Below, one piece after another: positions 52,172 through 61,339 of a DNA stretch of 64,000 bases. The notes under the pieces are model-generated. The model was not told the origin of the DNA. It was given only the letters and a program-made list of their open reading frames with translations, and did no database searches. Origin of the DNA: JAAYZM01 sp964510785 (lineage in GTDB: Bacteria > Actinomycetota > Actinomycetes > Actinomycetales > Cellulomonadaceae); contig CAZECM010000001.1 of assembly GCA_964510785.1 (NCBI GenBank), positions 62,001-126,000 on the forward strand, read 5' to 3'. The first letter of the stretch is position 1; every line of letters starts with the position of its first letter. The position numbers and the translations under genes were made by a program.

Positions 52172-53289
52172 CACGGCGCGCAGGCGGGCAGCGCGCCGTT
52201 CGTGCCGTCCTCATGCGGGGCGGCACGAGCAAGGGCCTGTTCTTCCACGACGCGGACCTCCCCTCTGAGGGGCCGGACCGCGACCGCCTGCTCGTCCGAG
52301 CTCTCGGCAGCCCGCACGCCCTCCAGCTCGACGGGCTGGGCGGCGGCACGTCGAGCACCAGCAAGGCCATGGTGGTGCACCGCCCGACGGCGAGCGGAGA
52401 GATCCCCTACGCGTTCGGCCAAGTCGCGATCGACTCGGCGCGCATCGACTGGTCGGGCAACTGCGGCAACCTCACCACTGCCGTCGCCGCGTTCTGCGTC
52501 GACGAGGGGCTCGCGCCGTCGGACGGGTCCGTCGTCGTCGTGCGGCTCCGGAACGTCGGCACGGGCGTCGCGGTCGAGGCCCACGTGGAGGTGGCCGACG
52601 GCGTGTCCCGGGCCGACGGCGACTTCCTGACGCCCGGGGTGCCGTTCGCGGGTTCGCCGATCCGCACCCTGTACCTGGAACCCTGCGGCGGGGTGCTCGG
52701 GTCTGCGTTCCCCACCGGTGCGCTCCGGGAGGAGCTCACGGTCCCGGGCGGCACGGTGGAGGTGTCGATCCTCGACATCACCCACCCCCTCGTGGTGGTA
52801 CGCGCCAGGGACGTCGGCGTGGACGTCATGACGCCGCCGGACGAGCTCAACGCGGACGCCGGTCTGCTCGCGCGGCTCGAGGAGCTGCGGGCTGCGGCGA
52901 GCGTGCGCGTCGGAGCCGCCGCAGACGTGGCCTCGGCCAAGAACACCAGCCCGATCGTGCCGCGCCTCGCGCTCGTTGAGGCACCCGTGCTGCCGAACGA
53001 CGACCTGCAGGTGCTCGGGGTGTCGATGGGCCGCGTGCACCGCGGCCTCATGATGACGGCGGCGCTCGCGCTCGGTGGCGCCGCTGAGCTGGGTGGCACC
53101 ATCGTCGACACCGTGCGCCGCGGCAGACCCGGTGACGGCGGGCTGCGGATCTGCACCCCCATGGGAAGCGTCGACGTCCTGGCGGAGCTGGCCGACGGCG
53201 GCCTGCGGGCGGTGGGTGTGACGCGCACGGCGCGGCGCCTCATGGCGGGCGAGGTGTACGTGCCCGACGGCGGAGGACGACGTGACTGA
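52168..53289 (+). CDS. PrpF-family isomerase (methylaconitate-type)
   Basis: A 373-residue member of the PrpF family (diaminopimelate epimerase fold): VLMRGGTSKGLFFH, DGLGGGTSSTSK, SGNCGNL with the catalytic-Cys region, and SILDITHPLVVV. PrpF isomerises trans- to cis-methylaconitate; relatives are 4-oxalomesaconate tautomerase. It joins PrpD and PrpB-like proteins here without a synthase, so it probably prepares an imported unsaturated acid for hydration. Confidence 0.86.
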   Translation: MTRRAGGQRAVRAVLMRGGTSKGLFFHDADLPSEGPDRDRLLVRALGSPHALQLDGLGGGTSSTSKAMVVHRPTASGEIPYAFGQVAIDSARIDWSGNCGNLTTAVAAFCVDEGLAPSDGSVVVVRLRNVGTGVAVEAHVEVADGVSRADGDFLTPGVPFAGSPIRTLYLEPCGGVLGSAFPTGALREELTVPGGTVEVSILDITHPLVVVRARDVGVDVMTPPDELNADAGLLARLEELRAAASVRVGAAADVASAKNTSPIVPRLALVEAPVLPNDDLQVLGVSMGRVHRGLMMTAALALGGAAELGGTIVDTVRRGRPGDGGLRICTPMGSVDVLAELADGGLRAVGVTRTARRLMAGEVYVPDGGGRRD

Positions 53290-54208
53290 TCTCTCGGGCA
53301 CCGGACTCGGCGCGGTGCGTCCCGGACTCGGTCCGGTGGGCATCTGGACGCGTGGGCTCGACTCGCTCACCGTCTCGCAGGCGCAGGACGTGGCCGCGCA
53401 GGTCGAAGCCCTGGGCTACGGCGCGCTGTGGTTCGGCGAGACCACCGGACGCGAGCCGTTCGTCGCGGCCTCGCTCCTGCTCGCTGCGACGTCCCGCATC
53501 ATTGTCGCTACGGGGATCGCCAACATCTGGGGCCGCGACCCGCTCGCGGCCGGGGCAGCTGCGCGCACGCTCGACGCGGCGTCCGGCTCGCGCTTCGTGC
53601 TCGGGCTGGGCGTGAGCCACTCGCGGCTCGTGCGGGAACGGCGCGGCGGCACGTACGAGCGCCCGCTCGCCGCCATGTCCGGTTACCTCGAGCGGCTCGC
53701 CGACGCAGCGTACGACGTCGTCGACGATCCCGGGCCGCCGCGCACCCTCATCGCCGCCCTCGGACCCAAGATGCTCGAGGTCGCCCGAGACAAGGCGGAC
53801 GGGGCGCACCCCTACCTCTCGAGCGTGGAGCATGTGCGCTCGGCTCGTTCCATCCTGGGTGAGGACCGGATGCTCGCGGTCGAGCTTCCGGTGGTGCTCG
53901 GTGGAGCCGCAGAGGACCGGGCTCGTCGCGCCCGACGGCACCTGGGCTACTACCTCGCGCTGCCCAACTACGTGGCGCACTTCCGGCGGCTCGGGTTCGA
54001 CGACGACGACTTCCGCAACGGCGGCAGCCCGCGGCTCGTGGAGGCACTCTTCGCCTCCGGTTCCGTGGACGACGTGCTCGCACGGGTGAGTGCCTACCGC
54101 GCCGCAGGGGCGAACCACGTGTGCCTCCAGGTGATCGGCGACGAACGCAGCTACGTCGCGCTGCCCGAGTGGGAGTGGCTCGCGCCAGTCGTCGATGCGG
54201 CGGGTTGA
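53282..54208 (+). CDS. LLM-class flavin/F420-dependent oxidoreductase
   Basis: A 308-residue luciferase-like barrel: VGIWTRGLDSLTVSQAQ, YGALWFGETTGREPFVAASLLLA, IANIWGRDPLAAGAAARTL and FVLGLGVSHS. The pattern fits the MSMEG F420-type subgroup. It overlaps the PrpF-like gene by eight bases and the MFS gene by 14, so it belongs to the operon and may carry out a reduction or oxidation in the same route. It could also be a monooxygenase. Confidence 0.82.
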   Translation: MTDLSGTGLGAVRPGLGPVGIWTRGLDSLTVSQAQDVAAQVEALGYGALWFGETTGREPFVAASLLLAATSRIIVATGIANIWGRDPLAAGAAARTLDAASGSRFVLGLGVSHSRLVRERRGGTYERPLAAMSGYLERLADAAYDVVDDPGPPRTLIAALGPKMLEVARDKADGAHPYLSSVEHVRSARSILGEDRMLAVELPVVLGGAAEDRARRARRHLGYYLALPNYVAHFRRLGFDDDDFRNGGSPRLVEALFASGSVDDVLARVSAYRAAGANHVCLQVIGDERSYVALPEWEWLAPVVDAAG

Positions 54209-55502
54209 GCCGACCCACGCGTCGTGGCTGTGGCGGCTGCTGGTCTGCATCACCCTCGCGCACACCGGCCTCGGCCTCGCGCGCCCGGTGCTCACCTACC
54301 GCGTGCTCGACTTCGAGGGAACCGCTGTCGACATCGGCGTGCTGACGGCCGCTCATGCGGCGGTCCCCGTGCTCGTTGCACTCTGGCTCGGCCGCAGGAT
54401 CGACCGACTGCGACGTGTAGAGCTCGTCGTCGCCAGCGGCGCCGTGGGGCTCGCGTCGGCGTGCATCGGTGCCGCGCTCGCCCCCGGAGTGCCGGGCCTC
54501 GTCCTGGCGAGCGCCGGGCTCGGCACCGCGAACCTGGCGCTGCTCGTGGCCGCCCAGGCGAGCGTGGCCCACCGCTCCGGCCCCGGGACGCTCGACCGGG
54601 ACTTCGGCTGGTTCTCGGCGTGCTCCGCGCTGGGTCAGGGGCTGGGCCCGGCGATCGGAGGCTGGGTGCTCACCGTGGCCGGGGAGTCGCCTGGCCACGG
54701 GGCGGCGCCCGCGCTGGTCCTGGCCGCGGTGATCTGCGTAGGCGCTGCGGTGCCGATGGTCCGGTTCCCGGCGGCAAGTTCTGCCGGGCTTCACGGTTCG
54801 GGGCCTGACGACCCAGCGCGTCCGGGCTCCGTGCCTCTTGGGCGTGCGGCCACTCGGCCCGCTGAGGTCGAGGACGCCGAGCCGGGGTCGACCGAGCCGG
54901 AGCCCGCCGTCGTCGGCCCTCCCGGACTCGTCGCGCTCCTGGGGCGGCCTGGCATCCGCTCGGCGCTCGTGGTGAGCACGCTGCTGCTGTGCGCCGTCGA
55001 CCTGCTCACCGCGTACCTGCCGCTGCTCGCCGAGCAGCGCGGGATCGGACCGGCCGCCGTCGGCATGCTGCTCGCGGTCCGCGGCTTCTCGTCGATGGCG
55101 TCGCGGTTCCTGCTCGGCACGCTGAGCCGGCGGGCCAGCCGCGAGCGCCTCGTCACGGTCAGCGCCCTCGGTGCCGGCCTGTGCCTGGGCCTGACCGGCG
55201 TGGTGCCGTCCGTTGTCATGCTCGCCGGCCTCATGGTGGTTGGCGGTTTCCTGCTAGGGATCGGGCAACCCTTGACGATGGCGCTGGTCGTGTCGATCGC
55301 CCCCGCGAGCATGCGGGCCTCGGCCCTTGCGCTCCGGCTCGTCGGCAACCGCACAGGTCAGCTGGCGATTCCACTGCTCGCCGGCGGGGCGGCGAGCCGT
55401 TGGGGCGTGGGTGCCTTGTTCATCGGCCAGGCAGTGCTCATGGTCGCGTCGGGGGCGTGGAACGGTGCGCGCCCCAGGGCTGTGGCGGGGCCCCATGACT
55501 GA
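54195..55502 (+). CDS. MFS transporter
   Basis: A 435-residue, 12-span carrier with a long central loop (about residues 195-235). WLGRRIDRLRRVELVV after span 2 and LGTLSRRASRERLVTVS after span 8 are MFS signatures. It overlaps the LLM gene by 14 bases, so it belongs to the acid-catabolism operon. Import of the substrate or export of a product are both possible. Confidence 0.82.
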   Translation: MRRVEPTHASWLWRLLVCITLAHTGLGLARPVLTYRVLDFEGTAVDIGVLTAAHAAVPVLVALWLGRRIDRLRRVELVVASGAVGLASACIGAALAPGVPGLVLASAGLGTANLALLVAAQASVAHRSGPGTLDRDFGWFSACSALGQGLGPAIGGWVLTVAGESPGHGAAPALVLAAVICVGAAVPMVRFPAASSAGLHGSGPDDPARPGSVPLGRAATRPAEVEDAEPGSTEPEPAVVGPPGLVALLGRPGIRSALVVSTLLLCAVDLLTAYLPLLAEQRGIGPAAVGMLLAVRGFSSMASRFLLGTLSRRASRERLVTVSALGAGLCLGLTGVVPSVVMLAGLMVVGGFLLGIGQPLTMALVVSIAPASMRASALALRLVGNRTGQLAIPLLAGGAASRWGVGALFIGQAVLMVASGAWNGARPRAVAGPHD

Positions 55503-55612
55503 TCTCCCGGTTCGTGTGCGCACCGTCCGAACCGGGCGTGCACGCTCACCACCGCCGAGGGCACCCCATGGACCTTCAGTTGAAAGTGCAGCAATCTAGC
55601 GAGGAGATCAAG

Positions 55613-56407
55613 ATGGACTACGGATTCACGGACAGAGTGGGGTTGGTCACCGGAAGTAGCGTCGGGATCGGAAGAGGCATCGCCGAGCTTCTCGGTAGCG
55701 AGGGCCTCCAGCTGGCCCTCGTCGCACGGCGGCAAGAACTGCTCGAGGAAGTCTCGGCGACGATCCAGGAGGCCGGGGGCAAGGCGCCACTACTCCTCCC
55801 CTACGACCTCACCGATCCGGAGACCCCGGCTCGGATCCGAGATGCCGTCCTCGAGCGGTTCGGTCGGCTCGACATCCTGGTCCACAACGCAGGGAAGTCG
55901 AACTACTGGTTCCGAAAGCCGATCAAGGCGCCGGACGAGTGGGGGAATCCTTTCGACATTCCCGAAGAGACCTGGGATGCGTCCTTCGCCATCAACTTCA
56001 CGCCGATCCGGAGGATCACGGATGCGTTCCTGCCTGCAATGATCGAGAGCAACTACGGGAGGATCGTCTTGATCAGTGGCAAGTGGGAGCCCGATCACAT
56101 GAGCGTGGGCCTCGCTGCCAAGGCGGCAGCAGCCGTCTGGGCCAAGGGGATCTCGCGTGAGATCGCGAAGTACGGGATCACGATCAACGTCGTTCCGGTG
56201 GGGCGCGTCAACAGCGAGCAGCTGCTCGACAAGATTCTCCCGACAGAAGAGGCCCGAGCTCAGGTGATCAAGACCATTCCCGCTCAACGGCTCGGAGATG
56301 CTGTCGATGTCGCGAGTACTGTCGCCTTCCTCGTCTCCGAGGGAAGCGGCTACATCACTGGTCAGAACCTCTCCGTCGATGGCGGCTTGAGCAAGTTCGC
56401 CTTCTAG
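55613..56407 (+). CDS. SDR-family protein with altered active site
   Basis: A 264-residue Rossmann protein. ATG at 55613 has GAGGAG six bases upstream. TGSSVGIG (13-20), HNAG (91-94) and a late NLSVDGGLSKF are normal SDR features. Ser 155 and Lys 170 are at catalytic positions, but the YxxxK tyrosine is Gly 166 (SVGLAAK). It may use another proton donor or be a non-catalytic binder. The gene is less GC-rich than its neighbours and lies 110 bp after the MFS gene. Confidence 0.78.
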   Translation: MDYGFTDRVGLVTGSSVGIGRGIAELLGSEGLQLALVARRQELLEEVSATIQEAGGKAPLLLPYDLTDPETPARIRDAVLERFGRLDILVHNAGKSNYWFRKPIKAPDEWGNPFDIPEETWDASFAINFTPIRRITDAFLPAMIESNYGRIVLISGKWEPDHMSVGLAAKAAAAVWAKGISREIAKYGITINVVPVGRVNSEQLLDKILPTEEARAQVIKTIPAQRLGDAVDVASTVAFLVSEGSGYITGQNLSVDGGLSKFAF

Positions 56408-56537
56408 GTCGCGGGCACGTTGCGCCGACAGATGCTGGATCACCTGCGGCCTGCCGGAGTCCTGCGACGGGGAGTGCGAGGGAATCCAGCGGAACTCTAC
56501 GAGCTGGCCCAGGGTCGAGGACCGGGCCAGGCGGGCG

Positions 56538-57782
56538 TCACGGAGCGAGCTCGGTCAGTGCGACGACGTTGACGCCGTCGGTGCGCCGGTAGGACGGACC
56601 GGTCGCAGTGATGACGGTCAAGGCGTCGGGTCGCACTCTCATGGACCCGGCAACTCGGAGAAGCCCGTTCGCCGCTGCGTCAAGGACGTCGGGGTTCCCG
56701 CCGGTGAGCTTCACCTCGAATCCTGCCCATCGGCCGTCCCGGACGAGGACGACGTCGACCTCGGACGTCGCGTCTTGGTACGCGTAGGGCTGCCAGCCGT
56801 TCGCCTGGGCGTAGATCGAGAGGTCTCGGTATGCGAGCGACTCGAAGAGCTGCCCAAACGTCTCGGGATCCTCGACGAGCGCTGTTGGTGTCGCGCCGAG
56901 CGCGGCTGCGGCGAGCGCGGGGTCTGCGAGGTGACGCTTCGGGGACTTCCTGGCGGGTGCGCTCGATCGGAGGTGTCCGCCCCAGGCGCGCTGCTCGTCC
57001 ACGACCCACAGGCGGGTGAGCGCGTCGAGGTATGCCGTGAGCGTGCGGGGGTTGAGGGTCTCGCCGTCCGAGCTCACATCTCTGATCAGCGTGGTGTTCG
57101 TGACGTAGGTCGCGACTGACCGCGCGATTGCCCGCATGAGTGCCATGAGCTTGACCGGGTCGCGACGCGGCTCACCCGGGAGGTCTGCCGCGGCCATGGC
57201 GCGCAGGTAGTCGTTGTTCGCGGCCAGGGCATCGGCCGTGCTCCGCCTGAGGTTCGAGGGCCAGCCACCTCGACACAGCGCGTCGGCGACGTCCAGCAGC
57301 GTTGCGTCGGACCCGCTGCTCGCAGGGGGAGCGCCGTCGAGCACGGACTGCAGGGAGACGTGTCCCGATGACCCGCCAGACTCGAACAGACTCATCGGTT
57401 GCATGCGGAGTCGGGCAACTCGCATGGCCCCGGTGTGACGGGTCGCATCGTCCGCCGGAGTGGCTGATCCGGTCAGGATGAATTGGCCGTCCTCCTGCCG
57501 CTGATCCACTTCCGCGCGCACGAGGTTCCACACATCGGGGACCAGCTGCCACTCATCGATCAAGCGAGGTGTCTCACCGGGGAGCAGGACCGACGCGTCG
57601 TTGAGCGCGGCCTGACGCAAGCGCGGGTTGGCGTCCAGACGAACGTGTGACTGGGCGTGCTGCAAGGCCGTCGATGTCTTGCCGCACGCCTTGGGCCCCT
57701 CGATCAGTACGGCGCCGGCCCTTCTGAGGGCAGCGGACACCTGGTCGTCAAGGATCCGTGGTAGATAGTTCGACTCACCCAT
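56538..57782 (-). CDS. AAA ATPase with DUF4143 nuclease-like domain
   Basis: A 414-residue protein: Walker A GPKACGKT (29-36), Walker B RLIDEWQ, sensor TGSATPADD, a winged-helix middle (LNPRTLTAYLDALTRLWVVDEQ) and a PD-(D/E)xK-like C-terminal DUF4143 fold (SEVDVVLV, WAGFEVKLTGG). Such stand-alone ATPases are widespread on mobile and defence islands; the substrate is unknown. ATG at 57782 follows a TACTAT-type -10. Two palindromic operators lie 22-63 bp upstream. Confidence 0.83.
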   Translation of the reverse strand: MGESNYLPRILDDQVSAALRRAGAVLIEGPKACGKTSTALQHAQSHVRLDANPRLRQAALNDASVLLPGETPRLIDEWQLVPDVWNLVRAEVDQRQEDGQFILTGSATPADDATRHTGAMRVARLRMQPMSLFESGGSSGHVSLQSVLDGAPPASSGSDATLLDVADALCRGGWPSNLRRSTADALAANNDYLRAMAAADLPGEPRRDPVKLMALMRAIARSVATYVTNTTLIRDVSSDGETLNPRTLTAYLDALTRLWVVDEQRAWGGHLRSSAPARKSPKRHLADPALAAAALGATPTALVEDPETFGQLFESLAYRDLSIYAQANGWQPYAYQDATSEVDVVLVRDGRWAGFEVKLTGGNPDVLDAAANGLLRVAGSMRVRPDALTVITATGPSYRRTDGVNVVALTELAP

Positions 57783-57803
57783 ACGCAGGATAGTACAACG
57801 ATT

Positions 57804-57845
57804 CTTTGTACTGGACTACAAAAGTTTCTTGTAGTCGACTACAAG
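57804..57845. promoter_or_regulatory. Paired palindromic operators upstream of the DUF4143 ATPase
   Basis: CTTGTAGTCGACTACAAG (57828-57845) is a perfect 18-bp palindrome. A second, imperfect copy TTTGTACTGGACTACAAA lies at 57805-57822, with centres 23 bp (about two helical turns) apart. They cover the expected promoter of the ATPase gene and could also affect the rightward gene at 58085. No dedicated repressor is next to them. The rest of the 57783-58084 gap shows no gene. Confidence 0.65.
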
Positions 57846-58084
57846 CCAGCGCGGCGTTGGGCTGGTCGAGCGCGTCCGCCCCGAGCGAGATCACAGACCC
57901 CACGCTAGGTTGCGTGCTTGGTCGCACCGCGGTGAGGCCTTGTCCGACGACGTACCCCGGGCACTGCGCGAACGAGCGTGAGTCAACGGGCCACTCCCCC
58001 GCCAAGTGTGCGTGGTCAACGACCCTCCTAGCGACGTCGGAGGTGGCGCGTAGCGTCGCGGCTGAACGACACGAGGAGAGGACC

Positions 58085-58819
58085 ATGACTGTCTCCGAAG
58101 GTGGCGCCCCCGCCGCGCCGGTGCACCCCGACTCCAAGGCAATGAACAAGATTGCGCTGACACTCGGACGCCCCAGGAGCTGGAGCGCCTTCACCGACCA
58201 CTTCGAGGAGATCGCGCGGGCCATCGCAGCCACGGGACGCCCGCGTCCCCACGACAGCGCGGAAAGCGGGTCCGTCCGCCACCTCCTCGACGAGTTCGAG
58301 GTGTCCCATCCGTGCGCGCCTGACGACGGCATCGCCGCACGAGACTGGCGCGCTCTGAATGACCTGGTCATCGAGCTCAACGGCATGGTCTGGAACGCCG
58401 ACGCCCTGGAGTACGTGGCGGGCGTCGTCGGCGGGACAGGACGCCCGCACCCCGGCGGCTCTCTCCACGGCAGCGCGTACGAGACCTCTCTTGCCTTCTG
58501 GTCGGGGGAAGGGCCCAGGCTGCCGACGGGAACGCTTGTCATCAAGGTCGACGACGTCGACCTGCCGGACAACTTCTCCGAACCGTGGACCGCTTCGGCG
58601 TTCTGGCAGCTGAGGAACGGAGTGTCTGACATCGTCGGGGTCGGCGGTGGGCCCACGATCCCTGGTGCGCTTCGTGACCTTGCACTTGAGCTTGAAGCAA
58701 GAGGCGTGTTCCGCGCCTCCATTCCCAACTCCCCTAACGTGCCCACGTTTGGCGACACCGACCCAAGCGACTTGCCTGGTCCGGCGCCGGGGGGAGCGTC
58801 GGAGTCGGCTTCACACTGA
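58085..58819 (+). CDS. Hypothetical protein
   Basis: A 244-residue soluble protein. ATG at 58085 follows GAGGAGAGG. An N-terminal segment (MNKIALTLGRPRSWSAFTDHFEEIARAI), a VHHLLDEFEV-like helix, then an alpha/beta middle (TGTLVIKVDDVDLPDNF) and a Gly/Pro/Ser-rich tail are seen. No known motif. It may belong with the following HNH gene, which starts 20 bp downstream. Confidence 0.6.
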   Translation: MTVSEGGAPAAPVHPDSKAMNKIALTLGRPRSWSAFTDHFEEIARAIAATGRPRPHDSAESGSVRHLLDEFEVSHPCAPDDGIAARDWRALNDLVIELNGMVWNADALEYVAGVVGGTGRPHPGGSLHGSAYETSLAFWSGEGPRLPTGTLVIKVDDVDLPDNFSEPWTASAFWQLRNGVSDIVGVGGGPTIPGALRDLALELEARGVFRASIPNSPNVPTFGDTDPSDLPGPAPGGASESASH

Positions 58820-58839
58820 GTCTCTGCCAAGCTCTGAGT

Positions 58840-59886
58840 GTGACCAGTGGAGGCGACGCTCGTGCATGGTTGTTGATGGCTGCGGGTGAGAACCGCGGCC
58901 ACGGCGGCAACCTTGGGTACGACGACGAGATCGACAGCTACTACTCCTGGGACAGCAACGTTCCGAACCACAGGCAGATACAAGTCGGTGACCCTGTTGC
59001 GGTGTGGGACAAGCATGCGCTCCTCGGCATCTCCGTGATCGAGGAGATCGAGCGAGCACCTGGGTCCAAGCTGCTCTATCGATGTCCCCGCTGCAGCACG
59101 ACGCGAATCAGCGAGCGCAAGCGTGCTGCGGCGAGGTATCGCTGCATGAAGTGCCAGTACGAGTTCGTGGAGCCGCGGCTCGATGTGAAGATTGTTGACG
59201 TGTTCCGCGCTCGATACGACGCCGCGTGGACTGACCTCGATGGTCTCCTTGATGGACAGGAGATTCGGTCGCTCGCCGTGAACCCTGGCGACATCAACGC
59301 GATGCGGCCGATCGACTGGGCGAAGTTGCAGCGACTACTCGTCGAAAAGGGTGCGATCCGCGCAGTCACGCGTGCTACAGCCCGCATCGAGGTCAATCAC
59401 GCAGCCTCGACAGGCATCTCTCTGGAAGTGCCAAGCGGGTTCAGACACGCCTTGGTTCGTGTCAGGCGCGGCCAGCGCCAGTTCCGCGAGCACCTGCTGG
59501 CACACCAGGGGAGCGTGTGCGCGTTCACCGGCGGCGCCCCGCGCCGTGTCCTTGAGGCGGGGCACCTCTACAGCTTCGCGCAGCGCGGGCGACACGAGGA
59601 CTACGGCGGGCTCATGCTCCGTCGCGACATCCATCGGTTGTTCGACGACGGCGTCCTCGCCGTAGACCCTGACCGGCTGCGGGTGGACGTCGCCTCCGAA
59701 CTTGAGCCATACCCCCAGTACGCGCGCCTTCATGACCAGAGGTTGGCTGTGGACGTTCGGGATGAGCAAGTGGCTTGGCTGGCGAAACACTGGAGCACCC
59801 ACCGAGGTCCGAGCGACATCGCACTCAAGATGCCACTACCACTTGAGGACGGCGTAGAGGACACGTCACCATTGAGGCTGCAGTAA
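58840..59886 (+). CDS. EVE-zinc ribbon-HNH endonuclease, probable modification-dependent restriction enzyme
   Basis: A 348-residue protein starting at GTG 58840. Residues 8-70 resemble an EVE/PUA domain (ARAWLLMAAGENRGHGG, QIQVGDPVAVWDKHALLGIS), which reads modified bases. Two CxxC pairs (YRCPRCS and YRCMKCQ, ~80-110) form a zinc ribbon. The C-terminal domain is HNH: CAFTG, EAGHLYSFAQ, GLMLRRDIHRLFDDG. EVE-HNH proteins are type IV restriction enzymes that cleave DNA with 5mC, 5hmC or related marks. It is monocistronic or paired with the preceding gene. Confidence 0.82.
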   Translation: MTSGGDARAWLLMAAGENRGHGGNLGYDDEIDSYYSWDSNVPNHRQIQVGDPVAVWDKHALLGISVIEEIERAPGSKLLYRCPRCSTTRISERKRAAARYRCMKCQYEFVEPRLDVKIVDVFRARYDAAWTDLDGLLDGQEIRSLAVNPGDINAMRPIDWAKLQRLLVEKGAIRAVTRATARIEVNHAASTGISLEVPSGFRHALVRVRRGQRQFREHLLAHQGSVCAFTGGAPRRVLEAGHLYSFAQRGRHEDYGGLMLRRDIHRLFDDGVLAVDPDRLRVDVASELEPYPQYARLHDQRLAVDVRDEQVAWLAKHWSTHRGPSDIALKMPLPLEDGVEDTSPLRLQ

Positions 59887-60188
59887 GGGCGATCAGCACC
59901 AGGAGATCATGCCCTCGGGGCGCGCGTGTGACGGTGGGTGCCGATCTTGCGCCGGTAGGTGCCCAGGCGGTCGGCCTCGACGTGGATGACGTTGGCGGAC
60001 GTGCCCCCGGTACGTTTACTCACTTCTCGACGCGGGCAAGTCAGATCCCGATCCGCTACCTCAGCGTCCTCCGAGATCGCTAGAGTTGCCGGTGCCAGCC
60101 GCGTCCGACACGAGGCAGGTCTAGGCCGATGAGGCAGGACCGTCTACTGCCCGCCTCCGCGTGAGCACACGTCGAGAATGGAGCAAGT
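59887..60188. other. Intergenic region with a short minus-strand remnant
   Basis: The 302-bp gap between the HNH gene and the methyltransferase. On the minus strand 59907-60023 encodes 38 residues (starting VSKRTGGTSANVIHVEADRL), which look like the tail of a former gene; the family is not recognised. Otherwise it may hold the methyltransferase promoter. Confidence 0.35.
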
Positions 60189-61220
60189 ATGGCGTTGCCA
60201 AAGATTGTCAGCCTATTCTCGGGCGCGGGAGGTTTGGATCTCGGGTTCAAGAGCTCCGGGTTCCCGCTGACGTTCGCTGTAGACGTGTCACCCGCGGCGA
60301 TCCAGACACATAAGAGGAACTTTGAGGAAGCAACCTCGGTAGTGGAAGACCTTGTTGCAATCGGGCCTGACGGAGTTCTCAAGCACTTGGAGAGTCTTCT
60401 AGAACCAGGTGAATCAATTGGAGTGATCGGCGGGCCGCCATGCCAGGGATTCTCTCGCGCCAATGTCGGTTCGGCTGTGAACGACCCTCGCAACCTACTG
60501 CCCTCACTATATCTCGAGATTGTCGAAGCGCTCCAGGGCACGTACACGGTCGAGTTCGTCCTCTTCGAGAATGTCTTGGGAATTCGTGACGCCAAGCACT
60601 CCGTGACCTTCCGCGAGATCCTCTCTAGGTTCAAGAAAATGAAACTCACCTCAGACGTCACCGAATACTCAGCTCTAGACTATGGCGTCGCCCAGACCCG
60701 GACCCGCGTCATCATCTCTGGATTCCGAGACGAAGTGGTCGCCCGAAACTTCAAACCATCGAAGGTTAAACCGAGCGACTTGACGGTGCGTTCGGTCATA
60801 GGCGATCTTCCCGAGCCAGTGTTCTTTGCCCGTGATCTTGATAGGTCGACGATTCCCCACCATGAGAATCACTGGACAATGCGTCCGATGTCAAGACGGT
60901 TCTCCCGGCCCGAAGGAGCCGATCGCGCGGGTCGCAGCTTCAGGCGGTTGGACTGGGAGAAGCCTAGTCCGACTGTTGCATACGGGCATCGAGAGATCCA
61001 TGTGCACCCCGAGGGCCGTCGCCGCCTCAGCATCTACGAGGCCATGCTCCTACAAGGCTTTCCGGACGACTTCGTTCTGGAGGGAACGCTCTCTGCGCAG
61101 GTCGAGCAGGTTTCCAACGCCGTCCCGCCACCTCTAGCTCAGGCGCTTGCCGTAGCCATCGAGACAGCATTGCGTGAGTTGGATGAACCCCCAACTGCAC
61201 GCGAGGACCGGTCCGCATGA
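60189..61220 (+). CDS. DNA (cytosine-5) methyltransferase
   Basis: A 343-residue m5C methyltransferase: motif I FSGAGGLDLGF, motif IV GGPPCQGFS with catalytic Cys 85, motif VI LFENV, motif VIII QTRTRVII, and motifs IX-X (YEAMLLQGFPD, QVSNAVPP). The target-recognition region is short (about 190-250). It modifies host DNA, probably as the protective partner of the genes downstream. It has visibly more A/T and other codons than the catabolic genes, consistent with transfer. Start ATG has GGAG upstream. Confidence 0.9.
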   Translation: MALPKIVSLFSGAGGLDLGFKSSGFPLTFAVDVSPAAIQTHKRNFEEATSVVEDLVAIGPDGVLKHLESLLEPGESIGVIGGPPCQGFSRANVGSAVNDPRNLLPSLYLEIVEALQGTYTVEFVLFENVLGIRDAKHSVTFREILSRFKKMKLTSDVTEYSALDYGVAQTRTRVIISGFRDEVVARNFKPSKVKPSDLTVRSVIGDLPEPVFFARDLDRSTIPHHENHWTMRPMSRRFSRPEGADRAGRSFRRLDWEKPSPTVAYGHREIHVHPEGRRRLSIYEAMLLQGFPDDFVLEGTLSAQVEQVSNAVPPPLAQALAVAIETALRELDEPPTAREDRSA

Positions 61221-61339
61221 GAGCCCATGGGTGCCCGTCGGCCCGCGGAGCTCAGCCAACAACGACCAGTCGGCGATCTGTCTCGGAGGAGCTCACTAGT
61301 ATCCGCTAGGTGGTCTAGGTTAGAGGGGAGGAATCGGTC

